The notes under the pieces: generated by a model
Database searches by the model: none
Seen by the model: the letters and a program-made list of their open reading frames with translations, nothing else
Told to the model about the DNA's origin: nothing
Program-made: the position numbers and the translations under genes
DNA from: UBA1801 sp035353395
GTDB lineage: Bacteria; Acidobacteriota; Holophagae; Holophagales; Holophagaceae
Reading direction: 5' to 3'
Length of the DNA stretch: 35,288 nt
NCBI GenBank assembly: GCA_035353395.1
Contig: DAOPZL010000028.1
Location: 1-35,288 of the forward strand
In this document: positions 8,294 to 15,972 of the stretch, one piece after another
How positions within the stretch are numbered: the first letter of the stretch is position 1
How the letters are laid out: the number at the start of each line of letters is the position of its first letter

Positions 8294-8932
8294 TTACAGG
8301 CGATAGACGAGGAGGCGGGCGTTCCGGCGGCCCGGAAGGGGAATCTCCCGTTCGGGCTCGACCCCCGGAATGCCGAAGGTGTTGCTGACGAGGAGGGACC
8401 CCGGTTCCATCTCCCGGCGGGCCTTGAGCCAGAGGGCCTCCATGGGGGCGGGGGAGAGGAAGGCATAGACCACCTGGAATTCTCCGAGTGGAAGCTTCCA
8501 GAGACTTCCGAAGAGGATCCGGCAGTTGGCGCGGACCGGCCGGATCCTGGCCCAGGCCGCGAGCCAGGTCAGCGGCGAGGCCTCCACGCCCGTGAAGCGC
8601 AGGTCCGGCCGCTGGTCCGCCAGGAACGCCAGCGGCCCTCCGAGCCCGGCGCCGAGGTCCGCCACCTGGTGGCCTCCCCCCGGCGGCATCAGCTCCAGCA
8701 GGCGGCGCCAGGCCGCGCGGCTGGAGTTGTAGAGGGGGACCCGGGTCGCCAGCCCCCCCCCGAAGACCAGCAGGAGCCCCGCCAGGGCGACTGGGTAGAT
8801 CCAGGCGGGACTGGGATGCCCCAGCTGCCAGGCCAGGGCGAGGGGCAGCCCGACCTGGAACAGCATCCACCAGGGGCCCAGTCCGCAGAGTCCCGCGAGG
8901 ACGGCGGCCAGGAATCCCTGCAGGAGAGGCCA
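8294..8932 (-). CDS. Membrane-anchored class I SAM methyltransferase (N-terminus lost in gap)
   Basis: About 212 residues remain. Two or three hydrophobic helices come first (LLQGFLAAVLAGLCGLGPWW and AWIYPVALAGLLLVFGG). Then comes a Rossmann methyltransferase domain with motif I 'VADLGAGLGGPLAFLA' for S-adenosylmethionine, an acidic strand end (FTGVEASPL) and later strands 'VVYAFLSP' and 'SLLVSNTF'. The pattern resembles class I methyltransferases that look like rRNA/protein methylases with N-terminal membrane helices, but the substrate is not identifiable. The gene ends in TAA at 8294. The 5' end lies in the N gap, which it shares with the divergent gluQ. Confidence 0.72.
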   Translation of the reverse strand, partial: WPLLQGFLAAVLAGLCGLGPWWMLFQVGLPLALAWQLGHPSPAWIYPVALAGLLLVFGGGLATRVPLYNSSRAAWRRLLELMPPGGGHQVADLGAGLGGPLAFLADQRPDLRFTGVEASPLTWLAAWARIRPVRANCRILFGSLWKLPLGEFQVVYAFLSPAPMEALWLKARREMEPGSLLVSNTFGIPGVEPEREIPLPGRRNARLLVYRL

Positions 8933-9032
8933 NNNNNNNNNNNNNNNNNNNNNNNNNNNNNNNNNNNNNNNNNNNNNNNNNNNNNNNNNNNNNNNNNNNN
9001 NNNNNNNNNNNNNNNNNNNNNNNNNNNNNNNN
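8933..9032. other. Assembly gap (100 N)
   Basis: Exactly 100 N. The starts of both flanking divergent genes and their promoters must lie here. Real length is unknown. Confidence 0.98.
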
Positions 9033-9860
9033 TCCTGGCTTTCCGCGAAGGCCCAGGGCGGAAGGTGGGTCATCCGGATCGAGGACGTGGACAGGGCCCG
9101 GTCCCGGCCGGAGATGGCCGACCAGCAGCTCCGGGACCTTGCGGCGCTCGGGTTGGAGAGCGACGGACCCATCCTGTGGCAGTCCCGGCGGGAGCCGGCC
9201 TACCTAGCCGCCCTGCGCGGGCTGTTCGGGCTAGGGGCCCTCTATCCGTGCACCTGCACGCGCAGGGAACTGGCCTCGCTGGCCTCGGCCCCCCACGAAC
9301 GGGACGGCTTGAGGCCCTATCCCGGGACCTGCCGGGGGCGGCGGCTGGAGGCCCTGGGGCCGGCAGCCCTCCGTTTCCGCCTTCCCGAGGGGCCCGTGGC
9401 CTGGGAGGACTGGGTGCTCGGACCCCAGGAGGACGTCCCGGCCCTGTTGACGGGGGATCCCCTGCTCCACCGGCGGGACGGCTGCTTCGCCTACCATCTG
9501 GCGGTGGTGGTCGACGACGCGGCCCAGGGGGTGACGGAAGTGGTGCGCGGCGAGGACCTGCGCTGGGTCACCGCCACGCAGATCCGCCTGCAGGAGGCCC
9601 TGGGCCTGCCGCGGCCGGCCTATGCCCACCTGGGGCTGGTCGTGGATCCCGGCGGCGGGCGGCTGGGGAAACGCGACGGCGCCCTGGGGATCCAGGCCCT
9701 GGTGGCCTCGGGGCATGCGGTCCCCGGGATCCTGGGCTGGCTCGGGTGGAGCCTGGGCTGCCTGGAATGCCCTGAATCCTGCGAGGCCGCGGACCTGGTG
9801 GACAGGTTCCGCTGGGACCGGGTCCCCCGGGGGCCGGTGCGGGCGATCGGGGCGAAGTAA
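9033..9860 (+). CDS. gluQ: Glutamyl-Q tRNA(Asp) synthetase (N-terminus lost in gap)
   Basis: The frame is open from the gap edge, starting 'SWLSAKAQGGRWVIRIEDVDRAR', the conserved block just after the HIGH motif of glutamyl-tRNA synthetases. Only some 25-30 residues, including HIGH itself, are missing. The rest is a short GluRS-like catalytic core without an anticodon-binding domain, which defines GluQRS. Zinc-site cysteines appear in 'YPCTCTRREL' and 'YPGTCR'; the KMSKS-like loop reads 'GRLGKRDGA' with Gly in place of the usual Ser. The family attaches glutamate to queuosine in position 34 of tRNA(Asp). A clear hairpin terminator follows the stop. Confidence 0.9.
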   Translation, partial: SWLSAKAQGGRWVIRIEDVDRARSRPEMADQQLRDLAALGLESDGPILWQSRREPAYLAALRGLFGLGALYPCTCTRRELASLASAPHERDGLRPYPGTCRGRRLEALGPAALRFRLPEGPVAWEDWVLGPQEDVPALLTGDPLLHRRDGCFAYHLAVVVDDAAQGVTEVVRGEDLRWVTATQIRLQEALGLPRPAYAHLGLVVDPGGGRLGKRDGALGIQALVASGHAVPGILGWLGWSLGCLECPESCEAADLVDRFRWDRVPRGPVRAIGAK

Positions 9861-9865
9861 CGCGA

Positions 9866-9890
9866 AAAGGCCCGGCGGGGCCGGGCCTTT
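9866..9890. terminator. Bidirectional intrinsic terminator between gluQ and rpsT
   Basis: A perfect 10-bp stem AAAGGCCCGG/CCGGGCCTTT with a 5-nt loop. The A-run on one side and T-run on the other let it work in both directions, serving the convergent gluQ and rpsT genes. Confidence 0.88.
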
Positions 9891-9908
9891 CTGGAATCCG
9901 ATCGGGGC

Positions 9909-10172
9909 TCAGGCCAGCGCGTTGGCCTTGAGGGTCAGCCGCGACTTGGTGCGGTCGGCGGCGTTCTTGTGCATGACGCCCTTGCGGACGGCGCGGTCCA
10001 CCACGCCCAGCGTCTGGGGCAGGAGGGCGACAGCCTCGGCCTTGCTGCCGGCGGCGACGACAGCCAAGTACTTCTTGACGGCGCTCTTCAGCGTCGAGCG
10101 GTTGGACCGGTTGCGGAGCCGGGCCTCGGCGTCGTGGCGAGCTTTCTTGGCAGCGGACTTGTGGTTGGACAT
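9909..10172 (-). CDS. rpsT: 30S ribosomal protein S20
   Basis: The 87-residue, strongly basic, helical protein begins 'MSNHKSAAKKARHD', typical of S20, and contains 'NRSNRSTLKSAVKKYL' and a C-terminal 'MHKNAADRTKSRL' segment that contacts 16S rRNA. The frame stays open 15 codons upstream, but the family start, a good AGGAG ribosome site and the promoter position all fix the start at 10172. Monocistronic, with its own promoter and terminator. Confidence 0.97.
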   Translation of the reverse strand: MSNHKSAAKKARHDAEARLRNRSNRSTLKSAVKKYLAVVAAGSKAEAVALLPQTLGVVDRAVRKGVMHKNAADRTKSRLTLKANALA

Positions 10173-10219
10173 GCGGTCACTCCTGCTAACCGGCGGCATT
10201 CCCGGAAGCGCGAACAATC

Positions 10220-10247
10220 ATCTTATCCCGACTGCGCCTCCGGTCAA
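10220..10247 (-). promoter_or_regulatory. Sigma-70 promoter of rpsT
   Basis: TTGACC (10247-10242), 16 bp, TAAGAT (10225-10220) on the minus strand. Start of transcription would be near 10213, giving a leader of about 40 nt before the S20 start codon. This is the best sigma-70-like element I saw in the window. Confidence 0.6.
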
Positions 10248-10347
10248 GAGGAAAGACTTGACGGAAACCGGGAGGAAGCCTCTTCCCGTCGGCCTCAGTT
10301 TCCATCATCCTAATCCGAGGCCCCTGGCTTCCAGAACAAGGATTGTC

Positions 10348-12147
10348 ATGGAGCAATTGAAAGCAGAATTCGGGAAGGCCCTGGCGGAGGCATTGCCAGG
10401 GCAGGACATCAGCCTGGAGCGGCCGCGCTCCGGGGACATGGGGGACGCCGCCTATCCCTGTTTCCGTGCCGCCAAGCAGCTCGGCCAGAATCCGGCCCGG
10501 CTCGCCCAGGAACTGGCGGCGAAGATCCGGGTCGAGGGCGCGGAGGTGGCGGCGGCGGGCCCCTACCTGAACCTCAAGCTGAGGCCCGAGGTCCGCGCCC
10601 ACGCCATGCTGGAGGCGCTGCTGGGGGCCGCGCCCTACGGCAGCGCGCCCGCGAACGGCGAGACCGTGATCGTGGAGTACAGCTCGGTGAACATCGCCAA
10701 GCTGTTCACCATAGGCCACTTGCGTTCGACGATGATCGGCCACGCCCTGGCCCAGGTGAACCGCTACCTGGGATGCAAGACGTGGCGTCTGAACCACCTC
10801 GGCGACTGGGGCACCCAGTTCGGGACCCTGCTGGCCGCCTACAAGCGCTGGGCGGAGGCGGACAACCCCGATCTCGAGCAGGACTTCACCTGGGCGGACG
10901 AGGTGGACGAGAAGCGGCGCACGCCGCTCTTCAGGTTGTTCCAGCTCTACGTGCGGTTCCACCAGGAGGAGGAGCGGGATCCCGCGATGCGGGACGAGGC
11001 CCGGGCCTGGTTCAAGCGCCTGGAGGACAAGGATCCGGAAGCGCGGCGGCTCTGGAAGTGGTTCCGGGACATCTCGCTGCTCGAATTCCAGCGGATCTAC
11101 GACCGCCTCGGCGTGGCTTTCGACACCCTGGAGCAGGGGGAGGCCTTCTACGAGGACCGGCTGAAGCCCACCCTGGAGCACCTGGACGCTTCCGGGCTGC
11201 TGCAGGAGGGCGAGGGCGGGGCCAAGATCGTGGATCTCTCGGACGCCGGCATCCAGACCCCGTACCTGGTCCAGAAGACCGACGGCACGAGCATCTACGC
11301 GACCCGCGACATCGCCGCCGCCCTCTTCCGGAAGGAGGAGTACGGCTTCGACCAGTGCATCTACGTGGTGGGCGCCGACCAGGTGCTGCACTTCCAGCAG
11401 CTCTTCGCGGTGATGGGCAAGCTGGACCCGTGGTTCCGCGGGCGCATGCTGCACACGCCCTTCGGCATGATCAAGCTGCCCGAAGGGAAGATGTCCACCC
11501 GCAAGGGGAACGTGATCTTCCTCGAGGACGTGCTGGACGAGGCGGTGCAGCGGATCCTCGCCGTCATCGAGGAGAAGAATCCAGGCCTGGCCGACAAGGC
11601 CGCCGTGGCCGAGATGCTCGGCATGGGCGCCGTGCTCTTCTTCAACGCGATCAACGACCGCGTCAAGTCCATCACTTTCGCCTGGGACCGCATCATCGCC
11701 CTGGAGGGCGACACGGGGCCCTACGTGCAGTACGCCCATGCCCGGATCTGTTCCGTCCTGCGCAAGGCGGGCGGGGACTGGGCCGGCCACGCGAGGCCCC
11801 TGCGGGACCTCACGCCGGAGTCGCCCGTGGTGCCTTTCGGGGCGCTGCCCCTGCCCGCGAGCATGGAAGGGCTGGAGGACCCGGCGGCCCAGGCGCTGCT
11901 CTTCGAGCTCGCGGGCCTTCCGGAGGCGATCCGCAGCGTCCAGCGCGAGAACATGGCCACGGCCCTGGCCAGGCAGCTCCTGGCGATCGCCAAGGCCTTC
12001 TCGGGCTTCTATACCAACTGTCCGATTCTCCATGCCGAGAATCCGCCCGCCGTCCGCGAGTCCCGCCTGGCTCTGTGCGTGGCCACGGCGCGGGCGCTCC
12101 GGCAGGGGCTCTTCCTGATGGGCATCCAGGCCCCGGAAGAGATGTAG
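10348..12147 (+). CDS. argS: Arginyl-tRNA synthetase
   Basis: The 599-residue class I synthetase charges tRNA(Arg). An N-terminal Add-1 tRNA-contact domain (about 1-105) is followed by the catalytic core with signature 'SSVNIAKLFTIGHLRST' (residues about 112-128) and 'LNHLGDWGTQFG'. The KMSKS-equivalent loop is 'EGKMSTRKGNV', and a C-terminal helical anticodon domain contains 'YVQYAHARI' and ends 'LRQGLFLMGIQAPEEM'. The first His of HIGH is Thr here; a Ser at this place is normal in many bacterial ArgRS, so the enzyme should be active. ATG at 10348 is preceded by AAGGA at 6 nt. It is followed after 49 bp by pyrG, possibly co-transcribed. Confidence 0.97.
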   Translation: MEQLKAEFGKALAEALPGQDISLERPRSGDMGDAAYPCFRAAKQLGQNPARLAQELAAKIRVEGAEVAAAGPYLNLKLRPEVRAHAMLEALLGAAPYGSAPANGETVIVEYSSVNIAKLFTIGHLRSTMIGHALAQVNRYLGCKTWRLNHLGDWGTQFGTLLAAYKRWAEADNPDLEQDFTWADEVDEKRRTPLFRLFQLYVRFHQEEERDPAMRDEARAWFKRLEDKDPEARRLWKWFRDISLLEFQRIYDRLGVAFDTLEQGEAFYEDRLKPTLEHLDASGLLQEGEGGAKIVDLSDAGIQTPYLVQKTDGTSIYATRDIAAALFRKEEYGFDQCIYVVGADQVLHFQQLFAVMGKLDPWFRGRMLHTPFGMIKLPEGKMSTRKGNVIFLEDVLDEAVQRILAVIEEKNPGLADKAAVAEMLGMGAVLFFNAINDRVKSITFAWDRIIALEGDTGPYVQYAHARICSVLRKAGGDWAGHARPLRDLTPESPVVPFGALPLPASMEGLEDPAAQALLFELAGLPEAIRSVQRENMATALARQLLAIAKAFSGFYTNCPILHAENPPAVRESRLALCVATARALRQGLFLMGIQAPEEM

Positions 12148-12196
12148 GCCCGGACGCAACCAGATCTTTCGATACACACAGGTGGGGGGTGAGGTC

Positions 12197-13795
12197 ATGA
12201 CCAAATTCATTTTCGTGACGGGTGGCGTGCTGAGTTCGCTGGGGAAGGGCATCGCCGCCGCCTCCCTGGGCGCGCTGCTGGAGGCCAGGGGCCTCAAGGT
12301 GACGCTCATGAAGATGGATCCCTACCTCAACGTGGATCCGGGCACCATGTCGCCCTTCCAGCACGGCGAGGTGTTCGTCACCGACGACGGCGCGGAGACG
12401 GACCTGGACCTCGGGCACTACGAGCGCTTCACCTCCGTGCCGACCACCCACAACCACACGATCACCACGGGCCGCATCTACAACACGGTCATCCAGAAGG
12501 AGCGGCGCGGCGACTACCTGGGCAAGACCGTGCAGGTCATCCCCCACATCACCGACGAGATCAAGGCCACGGTCAAGAAGGTGGCCAAGGGCGTGGACGT
12601 GGTCCTGGTGGAGATCGGCGGGACGGTGGGAGACATCGAGAGCCAGCCCTTCCTCGAGGCCATCCGCCAGTTCAAGCTCGAAGTCGGACTGGGCAACGCG
12701 ATCAACATGCACCTCACCTACGTGCCCTACATCAAGACCGCGGGCGAGCTGAAATCGAAGCCCACCCAGCACAGCGTCAAGGAGCTGCGCGCCCTGGGCA
12801 TCCAGCCCGACGTGCTGGTGTGCCGGGCCGACCAGGAGATTCCCGCGGCGCTCAAGAGCAAGATCGCCCTCTTCTGTTCCGTGACGACCGACGCCGTCTT
12901 CAGCTGCAAGGACGCGGACACCATCTACCAGGTGCCCATGAACCTGCATGCGGAGGGCCTGGACGCCAAGGTCGCCGCGCTCCTGAACCTGCCCGACGTC
13001 CAGCCGGACCTCTCCCACTGGGACGACCTCCTGCACCGGATCCGCAATCCCAAGGGCAGCGTCCGCATCGCCATCGTGGGCAAGTACGTGGAGTTCAAGG
13101 AGAGCTACAAGAGCCTCACGGAGGCCCTGCACCACGCCGGCTACGGCCTGGAGACCCAGGTGGACCTGAAGTGGGTGGAAGGCGAGGAGATCGACGCCGC
13201 GAGCGCGGCCTCCCTGCTCTCGGACTGCCACGGCATCCTGGTCCCGGGGGGCTTCGGCGTCCGCGGCACCCAGGGCATGATCGAGGCCGCCCGCTACGCG
13301 CGCGAGAACAGGATCCCCTTCTTCGGCATCTGCCTCGGCATGCAGATGGCCAGCGTGGAATTCGCGCGGCACGTCGCCGGGCTCGAAGGGGCCGACAGCA
13401 CCGAGTTCGAGGAGAATCCCCGGCACCGGGTCATCTTCAAGCTCCGCGAGCTGGTGGACGTGGAGGAGATGGGAGGCACCATGCGCCTCGGCGCCTACCC
13501 CTGCGTCCTCAGCGGGGGCAGCCACGCGGCGGCGGCCTACGGGGCCACCGAGATCAGCGAGCGGCACCGGCACCGCTACGAGTTCAACCAGGCGGAATAC
13601 CGCAGGCCCCTCGAGGAGAAGGGCCTGGCCTTCACGGGCATGAGCCCCGACGGGACCTTCGTGGAGATCGTGGAGATCCCCGGACACCCCTACTTCCTGG
13701 GCTGCCAGTTTCATCCGGAGTTCAAGTCCAAGCCCCTGAACCCGCACCCGCTCTTCACCGCCTTCGTCAAGGCCAGCATCGTGCACAAGGCATAG
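12197..13795 (+). CDS. pyrG: CTP synthase
   Basis: The 532-residue product has an N-terminal synthetase domain (about 1-265) with 'FVTGGVLSSLGKGI' P-loop, 'MKMDPYLNVDPGTMSPFQHGEVFV' and 'EIGGTVGDIES'. A C-terminal glutamine amidotransferase domain carries the nucleophile in 'FFGICLGMQMA' and the His/Glu pair in 'QFHPEFKSKP'. It makes CTP from UTP, ATP and glutamine. The chosen ATG is the family start (MTKFIFVTGG) with GGTGAGG just upstream; a start five codons earlier lacks support. It lies 55 bp before tkt. Confidence 0.98.
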   Translation: MTKFIFVTGGVLSSLGKGIAAASLGALLEARGLKVTLMKMDPYLNVDPGTMSPFQHGEVFVTDDGAETDLDLGHYERFTSVPTTHNHTITTGRIYNTVIQKERRGDYLGKTVQVIPHITDEIKATVKKVAKGVDVVLVEIGGTVGDIESQPFLEAIRQFKLEVGLGNAINMHLTYVPYIKTAGELKSKPTQHSVKELRALGIQPDVLVCRADQEIPAALKSKIALFCSVTTDAVFSCKDADTIYQVPMNLHAEGLDAKVAALLNLPDVQPDLSHWDDLLHRIRNPKGSVRIAIVGKYVEFKESYKSLTEALHHAGYGLETQVDLKWVEGEEIDAASAASLLSDCHGILVPGGFGVRGTQGMIEAARYARENRIPFFGICLGMQMASVEFARHVAGLEGADSTEFEENPRHRVIFKLRELVDVEEMGGTMRLGAYPCVLSGGSHAAAAYGATEISERHRHRYEFNQAEYRRPLEEKGLAFTGMSPDGTFVEIVEIPGHPYFLGCQFHPEFKSKPLNPHPLFTAFVKASIVHKA

Positions 13796-13850
13796 GCATC
13801 CGTGGTGGTCTTCCCGGCATCCGGTTCCCCTTCTCTCATGAGGTAGTCCC

Positions 13851-15842
13851 ATGACCTTCTCGGCCACGAACATCGACAAACTCTGCATCGACACCATCCG
13901 GTGCCTCTCCATGGACGCGATCCAGAAGGCCAACAGCGGGCACCCGGGGACTCCCATGGCGCAGGCGCCGGCGGCCTACGTCCTGTGGACGAAGTTCCTG
14001 CGGCACAATCCGAAGCACGCCCACTGGGCCGACCGGGACCGGTTCGTCCTCTCCTGCGGGCACGCGTCGATGCTCGTGTATTCCCTGCTCCACCTCACGG
14101 GCTACGGGCTCTCCCTGGAGGACCTCCGGAACTTCCGGCAGTGGGAGTCGAAGACGCCGGGACATCCCGAGTACGGCCACACCGCGGGCGTGGAGACGAC
14201 CACCGGCCCCCTCGGGCAGGGGATCGGGAACGCCGTAGGCATGGCCATCGCGGAGCGCTGGCTGGCCGACCGCTTCAACCGGCCCGGCTTCGACGTGGTC
14301 GACCATCGCACCTACGCCTTCGCGGGCGACGGCTGCCTGATGGAAGGCGTGTCCTACGAGGCCCTCAGCCTCGCGGGGCACCTGGGCCTGGAGAAGCTGG
14401 TCGTGCTGTGGGACGACAACAAGATCACCATCGAGGGGAGCACCGAGCTGGCCTTTTCCGAGGACGTGCCCAGGCGCTTCGAGGCCATGGGCTGGCGGGT
14501 GATCAAGGTGGAGGACGGCGAGGACCTGGACGCCCTGGCGAAGGCCTTCGAGAAGGCCCAGAAGCTCTGTGGGAAGCCCACCCTCATCGACTGCCGGACC
14601 ATCATCGGCTATCCCGCCCCCCACAAGCAGAACACCCCCGGGGCCCACGGCTCGCCCCTGGGCGCGGACGAGATCAAGGCCACGAAGCAGATCCTGGGCT
14701 GGGATCCGGAAGCCACCTTCATGGTTCCGGCCGAGGCACTCGCCCACTGGCGTTCCGCCCAGCAGCGCGGCGAGGTGCTGGAGGCCGAGTGGAAGGCCCG
14801 CTTCGACGCCTACGCCGAGGCGCATCCCGGTCTCGCCCGGGAGTTCCAGGCCTTCATGCAGGGCGAACTGGGCGAGGGCTGGGAGGCCGCCATCCCCTCC
14901 TTCGCCCCGGCCGACAAGCTGGCCACCCGCGAGGCCAGCGGCAAGGTCCTCAACGCCGTCGCGGCCAAGCTGCCCAACCTCGTCGGCGGCAGCGCCGACC
15001 TGGCGCCGTCCAACAACTGCAGCATCAAGGACGGCGGGACCTTCGGCCCGAACAGCGTGGGCCGCAACTTCCACTGGGGCATCCGGGAGCACGCCATGGG
15101 GGCCGTGCTGAACGGCATGAGCCTGCATGGCGGACTCCGGGTCTTCGGGGCCACCTTCCTGGTCTTCTGCGACTACATGAGGCCCAGCGTGCGCCTCGCG
15201 GCGCTCATGAAGCAGCCCGTCACCTACATCTGGAGCCACGATTCCATCGGGGTCGGCGAGGACGGCCCGACGCACCAGCCCATCGAGCAGGTGATGTCCC
15301 TGCGCATGATCCCGGGCATGACCGTGCTGCGGCCCGCGGACGCCAACGAGACCGCGGAAGCCTGGCGCTTCGCCGTGAAGAAGACCGACGGCCCCGTGGC
15401 GCTGGCCCTCACGCGCCAGAAGCTGCCGGTGCTGGACGCCGCCCGTGCCAAGGGTCTCGCCAAGGGCGCCTACGTCCTGGAGGAGGCCAGCTCGGATCCG
15501 AAGGTGATCCTGGTGGCCACGGGCAGCGAGGTGCATCTCGCCCTCAAGGCCCGCGAGCGGCTCGAGGCGGACGGCGTCCCCACGCGCGTCGTCTCCATGC
15601 CCAGCTGGGAGATCTTCGCCGCCCAGCCCCAGGCCTATCGCGACGAGGTCCTGCCGAAGGCCGTCAAGGCCAGGGTCTCCGTCGAGGCCGGGATCACGCT
15701 GGGCTGGGAACGCTGGGTGGGCGGCGAAGGCGCCTGCGTCGGCCTGGACCACTTCGGCGCCAGCGCTCCCGCGGAAATGCTCTTCGAGAAATTCGGCCTC
15801 ACGGCTGCCCGGATCGCGGAAACAGCCAAACGGCTGCTCTGA
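13851..15842 (+). CDS. tkt: Transketolase
   Basis: The 663-residue thiamine-diphosphate enzyme belongs to the pentose phosphate pathway. The N-terminal TPP domain holds 'GHPGTPM', 'GPLGQGIGNAVGMA' and the cofactor motif starting 'GDGCLMEG' and ending 'DDNKITIEG'. The middle pyrimidine domain carries 'HWGIREHAMGA', 'HDSIGVGEDGPTHQPIEQ' and 'ALALTRQ'. The C-terminal domain ends 'FGLTAARIAETAKRLL'. Length equals that of bacterial transketolases. GAGG upstream of the ATG is the ribosome site. Last gene of the argS-pyrG-tkt run; a long hairpin follows. Confidence 0.98.
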   Translation: MTFSATNIDKLCIDTIRCLSMDAIQKANSGHPGTPMAQAPAAYVLWTKFLRHNPKHAHWADRDRFVLSCGHASMLVYSLLHLTGYGLSLEDLRNFRQWESKTPGHPEYGHTAGVETTTGPLGQGIGNAVGMAIAERWLADRFNRPGFDVVDHRTYAFAGDGCLMEGVSYEALSLAGHLGLEKLVVLWDDNKITIEGSTELAFSEDVPRRFEAMGWRVIKVEDGEDLDALAKAFEKAQKLCGKPTLIDCRTIIGYPAPHKQNTPGAHGSPLGADEIKATKQILGWDPEATFMVPAEALAHWRSAQQRGEVLEAEWKARFDAYAEAHPGLAREFQAFMQGELGEGWEAAIPSFAPADKLATREASGKVLNAVAAKLPNLVGGSADLAPSNNCSIKDGGTFGPNSVGRNFHWGIREHAMGAVLNGMSLHGGLRVFGATFLVFCDYMRPSVRLAALMKQPVTYIWSHDSIGVGEDGPTHQPIEQVMSLRMIPGMTVLRPADANETAEAWRFAVKKTDGPVALALTRQKLPVLDAARAKGLAKGAYVLEEASSDPKVILVATGSEVHLALKARERLEADGVPTRVVSMPSWEIFAAQPQAYRDEVLPKAVKARVSVEAGITLGWERWVGGEGACVGLDHFGASAPAEMLFEKFGLTAARIAETAKRLL

Positions 15843-15857
15843 GTCCAGGAAGGGCGC

Positions 15858-15906
15858 CGGGCGGCTCCCCGGGGGAGGATCTCCTCTTCCCCCGGGGAGC
15901 CGCCCG
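15858..15906. terminator. 19-bp perfect hairpin after tkt
   Basis: 15858-15876 and 15888-15906 are perfect reverse complements, with an 11-nt loop. Placed 16 bp after the tkt stop and 66 bp before kdpD. No T-run follows, so either it is a non-canonical terminator or it mainly protects the 3' end of the transcript. Confidence 0.65.
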
Positions 15907-15972
15907 CGTCTGGAGGGGCGGAATCCGAACCGGCCTTGTCTCGGTTTGACGAATCCGGCATAGACTGATGAT

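Noticed and set aside
10660..10760. Loss of the first His in the ArgRS HIGH motif (TIGH) as a sign of an inactive enzyme
   Set aside because: Many bacterial ArgRS carry Ser at this place, and all other motifs are intact.
15936..15970. TTGTCT ... TAGACT as a kdpD promoter
   Set aside because: Spacing of 19 bp and poor match; it would also leave almost no leader.
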